The position numbers were made by a program, and so were the translations under genes. From assembly GCA_016286365.1 (NCBI GenBank), contig JAEESN010000001.1, positions 124,001 through 188,000 of the forward strand: DNA of 64,000 nucleotides, given 5' to 3'. This DNA comes from Treponema sp. (lineage in GTDB: Bacteria > Spirochaetota > Spirochaetia > Treponematales > Treponemataceae). Every line of letters starts with the position of its first letter. The first letter of the stretch is position 1. Positions 50,708 to 59,326 of the stretch are shown one piece after another. The notes under the pieces are model-generated. The model saw only the letters and a program-made list of their open reading frames with translations, had not been told where the DNA came from and made no database searches.

Positions 50708-53700
50708 ATGTCTTCATCATTTGAATATTTTAATAAAGATTTTCCAGTTTTAACAAAACTCGGTACATTAGCAGAATTATATTGCGAAACAGATCCGAAT
50801 AGTGCTTTATATAAAATTCGTAAAATAGGCGAAACTATTACTGGTCTTATTTTTCAATATGATTCAATTCCAGTTCCTATTGGTCGAACTGTTAATGATG
50901 TTCCTCAGAAAACACGAATAGATTTACTTCAGGATTATGGCATCATAAATTCATTGCTTGCAAAATCTTTTACACGCCTTAGAAAAATCGGTAACGAGGC
51001 AGTTCATGAAGATTTGGATTCTTCTGTTTTGGTCAGAGAACTTCTTCCAATTGCATATAGTCTTTGTTTGTGGTTTGCCGGAACTTATGGAACAAATAAA
51101 AATCCTGAATATAAAGAATATGTAACTCCTGAAAAACTTAATGCAGTTGCAAAAAAGAAATTCATCGTAAAAATAAAGAAACCGACTGATTTTACTCCTC
51201 AGGAAAAACAGGATGATGAAACAGAGAATCAGCTTATAGAACAGGCTGCAGTTGCTGCCGCACAGGTTCCAAAAATTCTAATTTCTGAACGCAAGAATCG
51301 TTCTTATAAAGCAAATAGGGCACGTCCACTTACAGAAGCAGAAACTCGTGAACTGATTGATGATCAGCTTCGTAAGGTAGGTTGGGAATGTGATACGAAT
51401 ATCCTTAATCAGAAATTACATGATACAAAACCGCAGAAAGGGCACAACATGGCCATTGCAGAATGGCAGACTGATTCTAAAATCTACAATCACGGTTATG
51501 CAGATTATGCGCTTTTTATTGGTGAGAAACTTGTCGGTGTAATTGAAGCAAAAGCCGAACATAAAGATATTCCATGTGTAATTGACGGGCAGTGTAAAGA
51601 ATATGCAAGCCTTATAAAAGATTCAGATAAAGATTATGTACAGGGAACCTGGGGTGTTAATAAAGAATATAAGGTTCCTTTTGCTTTTGCAACAAATGGC
51701 CGCCCATATCTTAAGCAGCTTGAAACAAAATCTGGAATCTGGTTCATCAATTTTACAAAACCAACAGAAGCTCCTAAAGCATTACAGGGATGGATGAGTC
51801 CTATAGGTATTGAAGAACTTTTAGAGCGAAATGCTGAAATCTACAAAAAGCAATACGAAGAACTTGATGACGATGAATTTTTACGGAATAAAGATGGTTT
51901 GAGCCTTCGAGAGTATCAGATAGAAGCAGTTCACGCAGTTGATAAAGCTCTGGAAGAGGGTAGAAAGAATATTCTTCTTGCCATGGCGACAGGAACTGGT
52001 AAAACAAGAACTTTCCTAGCTTTGATTTATCGATTCTTGAAAACCGGCCGCTTTAAGAGAATCTTACTTTTGGTAGACCGTAACTCTCTTGGAAAACAGG
52101 CATTTGATGTATTCAGCGAAGTAAAACTGGATCAGCTTCAGCCACTTACAGACATTTACAATATTAAAAATCTTGAAGAAAAAGTAATTGATAAAGAAAC
52201 AAAACTTCAGATTTCTACAGTTCAAGGAATGGTACAGCGCATCCTGTATAATGATGGAGAGCGTATGCCAGCTGTAACTGATTTTGATTTAGTAATTATT
52301 GATGAAGCACATCGCGGTTATATTCTTGATAAAGAAATGGCAGACGAAGAATTGTTTTTTCGTGACCAGTTGGATTATCAGAGTAAATACAGAAATATTA
52401 TAGAATACTTTGATGCAGTAAGAATAGGATTCACAGCAACTCCAGCGTTGCAGACAACTCAGATTTTTGGGGAACCTGTTTATACTTATTCATATCGCCG
52501 TGCAGTTTACGAAGGTTATCTTTGTGACCATGATGTTCCGTATATTATTTCTACCGATAAAACTCGTAACGGAATTCATTTTGAAGTTGGCACTCTTGTA
52601 GATAAATACGACCCGAATAATAAAACTGTTGTAAAAGCAGAAGTTGAACCAGATGAAGTTGATTACGATGTAGAAAAGTTCAATAGAGATATTATTACTC
52701 GACCATTTAATGAAGCAGTTTTTTCTGAGCTTTTTGAAAACGGATATCTTACACTTGATGCCCCCGATACACACGGAAAAACTTTGATATTTGCCGTAAA
52801 CGATGAACATGCAGATATGATTGTTGATATCATCAAAAAGATTTGCGAAAAGAATGAACTTCCGGAACAAGCAGTAATGAAAATTACAGGAAGTGCCGGT
52901 GGTGGAAATCAAAAGAAAATTGAAGACCTTATAAAGCAGTTTAAAAACGAAGCATTTCCAAGTGTTGTAGTAACAGTAGATTTGCTTACAACAGGAATTG
53001 ATGTTCCTTCAATTTCAAATCTTGTATTTATGAGATGCATTAAGTCCCGCATTTTGTTTGAACAGATGCTTGGCCGTGCTACACGCCGATGCCCAGAAAT
53101 CAATAAAACTCATTTTAATATTTATGACCCAGCCGGAGTATATGACCATATCAAAGATAAAATTGATATGCAGCCGGTAGTGCAGAAGCCAAAAATAAAA
53201 ATGACAGAACTTATTGATGCAATAGCCTCTGTTCCTGATACAGAACCAAAAATAATTCAATATCAAATTGAACAATTGCTTGCAAAGGTGAACCGCAAAA
53301 AGAATAATCTCACACCAGAGGCAATTTCAAATTTCAAAGTTTTGACAAAAGAACCAAGCATTGAATCATATCTAAAAAAGATAGAAGAACTAAATCCAGT
53401 AGAAGCGAAAAAACAGATTATTGAAGACAGAAAAGTTTTTGAACTTCTTGAAGATGACAAAGCAGAATTACGTAAGATAATCATCGATAACAAACAGGAT
53501 AAAGATGTTCAAATAACTCGTGGATATGGCAAGCACAATTTACAGCAACCGGAAGATTATATCGAAGAGTTTACAAATTATATAAAAGAAAACCGCAACA
53601 AGATTGAAGCATTAAAAATTGTCTGTACCAGACCTGCAGATCTTACCCGTCAGGCACTCAAAAGTCTTGCAGTCATTCTTGCAAACGAAGGTTATGACCT

Positions 53701-54055
53701 TACAAGTCTTAACACTGCCTGGAATAAGGTTACAAATGCGGACCTGACGGTAGACATTATCAGTGTAATCAGAACCTGTGCAATCGGCTCTCCTATGCAG
53801 AGTCACGAAGATAGAATTAAAAAAGCGGTTGCAAAACTAAAGGCAAATCATAATTTTAGTCCAGTTGAACTTGGCTGGCTTAATGTAATAGAGGCAAATC
53901 TTTTGCAGGAAAATGTATTGGAAGAATCAGTATTTGATAATGAAGTTATTTTCCGTAACAAGGGTGGTTTTAAGCGCATAGATAAGGACTTTAAGTTCCA
54001 GCTTCGCGCATTGATTGAAGAATTAAATAAGTACTTGTATGAAGATGCAGCGTAA
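50708..54055 (+). CDS. hsdR: Type I restriction enzyme, R (motor/nuclease) subunit
   Basis: The start at ATG 50708 (MSSSFEYFNKDFPVL) follows AAAGGAAAGAG and gives 1115 residues. Order: DUF4145-like N-terminal domain (about 5-120), HSDR_N nuclease domain with Y-A-D-Y-A-L-F and V-I-E-A-K catalytic residues, SF2 helicase with M-A-T-G-T-G-K-T-R-T and I-I-D-E-A-H, motif VI G-R-A-T-R-R, and an EcoEI-type C-terminal domain. It translocates DNA and cuts unmethylated DNA. A few earlier in-frame ATGs exist but lie in the promoter-like AT-rich stretch. Confidence 0.95.
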   Translation: MSSSFEYFNKDFPVLTKLGTLAELYCETDPNSALYKIRKIGETITGLIFQYDSIPVPIGRTVNDVPQKTRIDLLQDYGIINSLLAKSFTRLRKIGNEAVHEDLDSSVLVRELLPIAYSLCLWFAGTYGTNKNPEYKEYVTPEKLNAVAKKKFIVKIKKPTDFTPQEKQDDETENQLIEQAAVAAAQVPKILISERKNRSYKANRARPLTEAETRELIDDQLRKVGWECDTNILNQKLHDTKPQKGHNMAIAEWQTDSKIYNHGYADYALFIGEKLVGVIEAKAEHKDIPCVIDGQCKEYASLIKDSDKDYVQGTWGVNKEYKVPFAFATNGRPYLKQLETKSGIWFINFTKPTEAPKALQGWMSPIGIEELLERNAEIYKKQYEELDDDEFLRNKDGLSLREYQIEAVHAVDKALEEGRKNILLAMATGTGKTRTFLALIYRFLKTGRFKRILLLVDRNSLGKQAFDVFSEVKLDQLQPLTDIYNIKNLEEKVIDKETKLQISTVQGMVQRILYNDGERMPAVTDFDLVIIDEAHRGYILDKEMADEELFFRDQLDYQSKYRNIIEYFDAVRIGFTATPALQTTQIFGEPVYTYSYRRAVYEGYLCDHDVPYIISTDKTRNGIHFEVGTLVDKYDPNNKTVVKAEVEPDEVDYDVEKFNRDIITRPFNEAVFSELFENGYLTLDAPDTHGKTLIFAVNDEHADMIVDIIKKICEKNELPEQAVMKITGSAGGGNQKKIEDLIKQFKNEAFPSVVVTVDLLTTGIDVPSISNLVFMRCIKSRILFEQMLGRATRRCPEINKTHFNIYDPAGVYDHIKDKIDMQPVVQKPKIKMTELIDAIASVPDTEPKIIQYQIEQLLAKVNRKKNNLTPEAISNFKVLTKEPSIESYLKKIEELNPVEAKKQIIEDRKVFELLEDDKAELRKIIIDNKQDKDVQITRGYGKHNLQQPEDYIEEFTNYIKENRNKIEALKIVCTRPADLTRQALKSLAVILANEGYDLTSLNTAWNKVTNADLTVDIISVIRTCAIGSPMQSHEDRIKKAVAKLKANHNFSPVELGWLNVIEANLLQENVLEESVFDNEVIFRNKGGFKRIDKDFKFQLRALIEELNKYLYEDAA

Positions 54056-54095
54056 TTATTCTCATTTATTATGAGCTAATGATAAAAATACTTTA

Positions 54096-54123
54096 AAAGA
54101 TTATCAACGTATTGACAATCTTT
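54096..54123. promoter_or_regulatory. Inverted repeat overlapping a -35 element upstream of the AAA ATPase gene
   Basis: AAAGATT-A-TCAA-CGTA-TTGA-C-AATCTTT is an 11-bp-arm inverted repeat with one mismatch. The TTGACA at 54112-54117 inside it can serve as a -35, with TATTAT about 15 bases on. It could be an operator or a terminator of hsdR; no T run follows. Confidence 0.45.
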
Positions 54124-54176
54124 ACCTAGTAATATTATCATTAAGGTGTATTAATTGACAATTTTGGAGGCAAAAT

Positions 54177-55622
54177 ATGAGTTATTTTTCCGAAGAAAGT
54201 ATTTTAAATCTCCTCTATTCATATAATCCCTGGTGGAAAACCGGTATTGTCCAAAAAGAATTTGACAAACCAATGAAGCGAATTGCTTTTTACGAAAGCT
54301 GGAATGCTTTTAATAATACAGATATTCGCCGTACAGTTTTATTAAGTGGTGCAAGGCGTACTGGAAAAACCACAATTATGTATCAGACAATTGCAAAGCT
54401 CATAGAAAATGGAATTAATCCAAAAGATATCGTTTTTATATCTTTTGATCACCCGTTATTAAAACTTTGCAGTATAGAAGATGTACTTGCAATTTATAAA
54501 CGAAATATAACTGCCTCTGAAACACTTTACTGTTTTTTTGATGAAATTCAATATTCCGAAAACTGGAATTCCTGGCTTAAAGTTCTTTATGATACAAATC
54601 CAAAAATCAAGATAATGGCTACAGGTTCTGCTAGTCCTATACTTGCTGACAAGACTAGAGAAAGCGGACTTGGAAGATGGATTACAATTCTTGTTCCAAC
54701 CTTAAGCTTTTATGAATACTGTAAGCTTTTAGGTATTGAGGTGGGAGAACTTCCTGCCGGAATCAAACCTACTCAAATCTATCTTTTGGAAAAAACAAAA
54801 CAAAATGAAATATTAAACAAACTTTCTTCTCTGCAACCGCACTTTATCAGATATCTGCAGGTAGGTGGCTTTCCTGAACTTGCTCTTTCAAAAGATGATA
54901 TTTATGCCCAGCGAATACTACGGGAAGATATTGTAGATAAAGCCTTAAAAAGAGATTTGCCTGCATTGTATCCTGTGCGAAATATCGGCGATATAGAAAA
55001 GGTATTTCTTTATCTTTGTTACAATTCTTCTAATATTATTAATATGAATACAATCTGCAAGGAACTTCAAGTAACAAGAAATACACTTGAAAAATATGTA
55101 CTCTACCTTGAAGGAGCTAATCTTATTTATATTAGTCCTCTAGTAAATGTGGGATCCAAGCAAGTTTTGAAATCACAGGATAAAATCTATATTGCAGATG
55201 CTGCATTAAGAAATGCAGTCTTAATGAAAGATGATATTACAAACGACTCATTGGAACTTGGAATCATTGCAGAAACAGCTGTATACAAACATGTTAAGGC
55301 TTTTAATTATACAGCAGTAACAAAAGTCGGATATTATCGAGCCGGAGATAAAAGCAAAGAAATAGATATAGTTGTTCAGTATGCCCAGAATACAAAACCA
55401 ATAATGATAGAAGTAAAATATCGTGATAACTCTCCAATATCAGAAAAAGATTTAATTGTTGATTTGTCACAATCAGAGCATCCAAATCTGGTTATTACAA
55501 AAACTATTGATGATTTTGGTTTACATGAATATAAAAACGGAAAAAAGATTTTCAAAATACCAGCTCCTGTTTTTCTCTATTTGTTGGGATACGTAGAAGC
55601 TAAAGGATATGAGACTAAATAG
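54177..55622 (+). CDS. AAA_14/DUF4143 ATPase inside the type I R-M operon
   Basis: This 481-residue protein has an AAA_14 domain with Walker A S-G-A-R-R-T-G-K-T-T and Walker B C-F-F-D-E-I-Q-Y. The arginine-rich sensor region is T-G-S-A-S-P-I-L and the C-terminal DUF4143 domain is nuclease-like (I-D-I-V-V-Q-Y...I-M-I-E-V-K-Y, an E-V-K motif). These ATPases are very common in spirochaetes and anaerobes and have no fixed function. Here it separates hsdR from hsdM. TGGAGG precedes the ATG and its own promoter region is upstream. Confidence 0.9.
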   Translation: MSYFSEESILNLLYSYNPWWKTGIVQKEFDKPMKRIAFYESWNAFNNTDIRRTVLLSGARRTGKTTIMYQTIAKLIENGINPKDIVFISFDHPLLKLCSIEDVLAIYKRNITASETLYCFFDEIQYSENWNSWLKVLYDTNPKIKIMATGSASPILADKTRESGLGRWITILVPTLSFYEYCKLLGIEVGELPAGIKPTQIYLLEKTKQNEILNKLSSLQPHFIRYLQVGGFPELALSKDDIYAQRILREDIVDKALKRDLPALYPVRNIGDIEKVFLYLCYNSSNIINMNTICKELQVTRNTLEKYVLYLEGANLIYISPLVNVGSKQVLKSQDKIYIADAALRNAVLMKDDITNDSLELGIIAETAVYKHVKAFNYTAVTKVGYYRAGDKSKEIDIVVQYAQNTKPIMIEVKYRDNSPISEKDLIVDLSQSEHPNLVITKTIDDFGLHEYKNGKKIFKIPAPVFLYLLGYVEAKGYETK

Positions 55623-55634
55623 GAGAATTAAAAA

Positions 55635-57050
55635 ATGACTACACAAGAAATCGTAAGCAAATTATGGAACCTGTGTAATGTACTTCGCGACGATGGAATT
55701 ACATATCAAAATTATTTAAACGAACTTACATATATTTTATTCTTAAAAATGTGTTCAGAGATACCCGGAGCCGAAGAACAAATCCCGGAAAAATACCGCT
55801 GGGCAAAGCTTGTAAAAAAAGATGGTATCGCACTCAAGGATTTTTACAAAGAACTTCTCGACCACCTTGGAACAAAAACAAGTGGTCGCGTTCTTGAGAT
55901 TTATGCCGGCAGCCAGACTTCAATCGACGAGCCGAAGAATCTGGAAAAAATCATAAAGTCCATAGATGCGCTCGACTGGTTTAGCGCAAAAGATGAAGGA
56001 CTGGGCGATCTTTACGAAGGCCTGCTCGAGAAAAATGCCACAGAAAAAAAGAGCGGAGCAGGGCAGTATTTTACACCGCGAGTTTTAATCGATGTAATGA
56101 CAGAACTTATAAAACCTCAGCTTGGCGAAAAATGCAACGACCCGGCTTGCGGAACCTTTGGCTTTATGATCAGCGCTCACAAATACGTGCTGGACCACAA
56201 CGACAACCTCATTCACTGTACAAGCGAGCAGCAGGAGTTTGAAGATAGCCAGGCCTTCACCGGAACAGAACTTGTTCACGATACACATCGCCTTGCACTT
56301 ATGAACGCATACCTTCACGACATAAATGGAAAAATCACACTGGGTGACACCTTAAGTTCAATCGGAATGGAAATGAAAGGCTACGATGTAGTTCTTACAA
56401 ATCCTCCATTCGGAACTAAAAAAGGCGGTGAGCGTGCGCTTCGTACAGACCTTACTTACACCACAAGCAACAAACAGCTCAACTTTTTGCAGCACATCTA
56501 CCGCTCACTAAAAGCAGACGGAAAAGCCAGAGCCGCCGTAGTTCTTCCCGACAATGTTTTATTTGCAGATGGAGACGGTGAAAAAATCCGTGTAGACTTA
56601 ATGAACAAATGCAACCTACACACAGTCCTCCGCCTGCCAACCGGAATTTTTTATGCCCAGGGAGTAAAAACAAACGTCCTCTTTTTTACCCGCGGAAAAA
56701 GCGATAAAGAAAACACAAAAGAAGTCTGGTTCTACGATCTTCGCACCAACATGCAAAGCTTTGGCAAAACAAATCAACTCAAAAAAGAACACTTTACCGA
56801 CTTCATAAAAGCCTACGAAGCAACCGACCGCAATTCAATTAAAGACGAACGCTGGAACTGCTTTACCCGCGAACAGATTGCCGCCAAAGGAAACAGCCTT
56901 GACCTTGGCCTTATCCGCGACGAAAGCATCCTCGATTACGAAGACCTTCCCGACCCAATTGAAAGCGCTCAGGACTGCATAGACCAGCTTGAAATGGCCG
57001 CCGACCTCATCAAAGAAGTTGTCCGCGAACTGCAGAAGACGGAGAAGTAG
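55635..57050 (+). CDS. hsdM: Type I DNA methyltransferase (M) subunit
   Basis: This 471-residue N6-adenine methylase has a helical N-terminal domain, a SAM-binding motif N-D-P-A-C-G-T-F-G (about residue 165) and catalytic L-T-N-P-P-F-G (about 252). AGGAG precedes the ATG. Codon use is clearly richer in C/G-ending codons than hsdR, the ATPase before it and the block after hsdS, so it probably has a separate history. Confidence 0.96.
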   Translation: MTTQEIVSKLWNLCNVLRDDGITYQNYLNELTYILFLKMCSEIPGAEEQIPEKYRWAKLVKKDGIALKDFYKELLDHLGTKTSGRVLEIYAGSQTSIDEPKNLEKIIKSIDALDWFSAKDEGLGDLYEGLLEKNATEKKSGAGQYFTPRVLIDVMTELIKPQLGEKCNDPACGTFGFMISAHKYVLDHNDNLIHCTSEQQEFEDSQAFTGTELVHDTHRLALMNAYLHDINGKITLGDTLSSIGMEMKGYDVVLTNPPFGTKKGGERALRTDLTYTTSNKQLNFLQHIYRSLKADGKARAAVVLPDNVLFADGDGEKIRVDLMNKCNLHTVLRLPTGIFYAQGVKTNVLFFTRGKSDKENTKEVWFYDLRTNMQSFGKTNQLKKEHFTDFIKAYEATDRNSIKDERWNCFTREQIAAKGNSLDLGLIRDESILDYEDLPDPIESAQDCIDQLEMAADLIKEVVRELQKTEK

Positions 57051-57053
57051 AAG

Positions 57054-58436
57054 ATGTCAAAGAAAGCATGTCATTCCGAACTTGTTTCGGGAACTCAAAA
57101 CATGGAAACTCCGCATGAATTGCCGCAAGGATGGAAATGGTGTAGACAAAATGAAGTTTGCCGACTTACAGATGGTGAAAAGAAAACAGATGTTTCATAT
57201 CCATATCTCGAAGTAAAATATCTTCGTGGTAATAAAGAAAAAGATTTCGTTACTTCTGGAAAATTTATTAAAGCAGGAACAAAAGTAATTCTCGTTGATG
57301 GTGAAAACTCAGGTGAAGTTTTTACTGTTCCAGAAGATGGCTTTATGGGAAGTACATTTAAAGCATTATCTATTCAAAATGTTGATAAAACTTATTTGCA
57401 GTTTTTTATTCAGACAAAAAAAGATTTATACAGGAACAATAAAAAAGGATCAGCAATTCCTCATTTGAATAAAGAATTATTCTTTAATATGCCATTTCCT
57501 CTTCCTCCAACACTCGTTGAACAACAGCGCATCGTAAACCGCATAGAAACAATGTTCGCAAAATTAGACCAGGCCCAGGAAAAAGCACAAGCAGTACTAG
57601 ACAGCTTCGAAACCCGTAAAGCCGCCATCCTGCACAAAGCCTTCACCGGCCAACTAACCGCCAACTGGCGTAAAGAAAATAGCATAAATCTATGTGAAAT
57701 AGATGATATCTTAAATAAATTATTTGCTGTACGCGATACATTGATTGCTAACAAAACTATTCAGAAAGCAAAGATAAGTACAGAATTTGATGAAAGATTT
57801 GTATCATATTTATGTCCAGATTGGAAAGTAGTCAAACTTGGTTCTATTGCTTTTGTAACAAAACTTGCAGGTTTTGAATATACAAAGTACATAAAATTAG
57901 AAGAAACTGGAGAAATACCTGCTATTCGTGCTCAGAATGTTAGAAAAGGATATCTGGATGAAACAAATCTTCTTTATATTTCTAAAGAAGTTTCTGAGTT
58001 TTTACAAAGAAGTTCTTTAACAAAAAAAAGTGTTTTAGTGACTTTTATTGGTGCAGGAATCGGAGATGTTTGTGTTTTTGATAAGCCGACAAGATATCAT
58101 TTGGCTCCTAATGTTGCAAAGATTGAACCATTCAATTCAGAAAACGAAGACTTTATAAATGTGAAATACATCATGTATTATTTAATTTCAAATTTCGGAC
58201 AACATGAAATCTTCAAAAATATGAAAGCTACGGCACAACCAAGTCTCTCAATGGAAACAATAAGGGATATAGAAATTCCTATAACATCTCTTCCCGAACA
58301 GAAAGAAATTGTCCGCATTCTAGACACCGTACTAGAAAAAGAATCCCGTGCAAAAGAAGCCGCCCAAACCGTTCTGGACCAAATCGCCCTACTAAAAAAA
58401 TCAATCTTAGCCCGCGCGTTTAGAGGAGAGTTGTAG
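57054..58436 (+). CDS. hsdS: Type I specificity (S) subunit with two target-recognition domains
   Basis: The 460-residue protein has TRD1 (about 18-150), conserved region 1 (L-V-E-Q-Q-R-I-V-N-R-I-E...K-A-A-I-L-H-K-A-F-T-G-Q-L), TRD2 (about 210-405) and conserved region 2 (P-E-Q-K-E-I-V-R-I...S-I-L-A-R-A-F-R-G-E-L). The conserved regions are GC-richer than the TRDs, as expected when TRDs are exchanged. The first ~16 codons are made by an interspersed repeat (57070-57096). A second ATG at 57102 (METPHELPQGW) matches the usual HsdS N-terminus. GGAGAAG precedes the first ATG. Confidence 0.93.
   Translation: MSKKACHSELVSGTQNMETPHELPQGWKWCRQNEVCRLTDGEKKTDVSYPYLEVKYLRGNKEKDFVTSGKFIKAGTKVILVDGENSGEVFTVPEDGFMGSTFKALSIQNVDKTYLQFFIQTKKDLYRNNKKGSAIPHLNKELFFNMPFPLPPTLVEQQRIVNRIETMFAKLDQAQEKAQAVLDSFETRKAAILHKAFTGQLTANWRKENSINLCEIDDILNKLFAVRDTLIANKTIQKAKISTEFDERFVSYLCPDWKVVKLGSIAFVTKLAGFEYTKYIKLEETGEIPAIRAQNVRKGYLDETNLLYISKEVSEFLQRSSLTKKSVLVTFIGAGIGDVCVFDKPTRYHLAPNVAKIEPFNSENEDFINVKYIMYYLISNFGQHEIFKNMKATAQPSLSMETIRDIEIPITSLPEQKEIVRILDTVLEKESRAKEAAQTVLDQIALLKKSILARAFRGEL
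57070..57096. repeat. Interspersed repeat GTCATTCCGAAC...TTCGGGAACTC inside hsdS
   Basis: The 27 bases contain the CCGAA-CTTGT-TTCGG hairpin and the GTCATTCC start that mark a widespread dispersed repeat. Here it is read in frame as C-H-S-E-L-V-S-G-T-Q near the HsdS N-terminus. Confidence 0.65.
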
Positions 58437-58439
58437 AAC

Positions 58440-59291
58440 ATGCGACAAGCATTAATCGACCTTATAAAAACATCTATCTTTTTTAAATATTCTCTTCCTA
58501 ATGGTAATATTGAACGATCTGTAATTTCAACACAAAAAGATGATTGCTATGAATGTAATGATGATAATGAAATTACAAAAATTATCTATAATGCTCTTAT
58601 TGATTATTCATATAACGAGTATGAATTAGATGAAGAAAATTTTCAAAATCTGTTTACAAAAGCTCTTATTACAAAGTTACACTATAGTAATGATTCTGAA
58701 AAACTCCAAAAACTAGGTTTTTATGGTGAAATTTTATTGTACGCAATGCTTAGAATTTTTTATAATTCTAATGCTGCAATTTCTAGGGGATATTTTTATC
58801 ATATTTTGGAAAATGGAGAAACGAAAGGATTTGATGCATATCATTTTATAGATAATAATGGAACCCCAGAATTATGGTTTGGTGAAGCGAAGTTTTATCA
58901 AAATATGAACAGTGCTATAAAAAGTGTTTTAGATAAAATCGATATTTCACTATCAAATAATTATCTTAGTGAAAATATCATTGCACTAAATGAACATAAC
59001 AACAATTTTAATTTAGAAGGTACAAAACTTCAAGAAATAGTGCTTAAGTGGGATAATAATCCAGATATAAACATAATTGAAGAATTAAAATCTTGTAATG
59101 GAAAACTAATATATCCAATTTTTATAATTGGTCAAATTGATACAGACTATGACACAACAATAAAAAAAGCTATTGATTATATAAACGAATATACAATACC
59201 AGAATATTCTTTGGATATAGATGTATCCATTTTCTTTATTTTTCTTCCTGTTATTAATACTTCTAAAATAAAGGAGGATGTTGTTTCATAG
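58440..59291 (+). CDS. hamA: HamA-like (DUF1837) nuclease of a Hachiman-type defence system
   Basis: This 283-residue protein has a PD-(D/E)xK-like core: G-F-D-A-Y-H with D132, then L-W-F-G-E-A-K-F with E149 and K151. An upstream G-F-Y-G-E-I-L-L segment and S-R-G-Y-F-Y also fit DUF1837/HamA. In Hachiman, HamA is the nuclease held by the HamB helicase. Its ribosome binding site, GAGGAGAG, lies inside the last codons of hsdS, only 3 bases after whose stop it begins, so it is coupled to the R-M operon. The gene is far more AT-rich than hsdS. Confidence 0.82.
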   Translation: MRQALIDLIKTSIFFKYSLPNGNIERSVISTQKDDCYECNDDNEITKIIYNALIDYSYNEYELDEENFQNLFTKALITKLHYSNDSEKLQKLGFYGEILLYAMLRIFYNSNAAISRGYFYHILENGETKGFDAYHFIDNNGTPELWFGEAKFYQNMNSAIKSVLDKIDISLSNNYLSENIIALNEHNNNFNLEGTKLQEIVLKWDNNPDINIIEELKSCNGKLIYPIFIIGQIDTDYDTTIKKAIDYINEYTIPEYSLDIDVSIFFIFLPVINTSKIKEDVVS

Positions 59292-59326
59292 ATAGAAGCA
59301 AAGAAACCTCTAATATAATTAAACAA

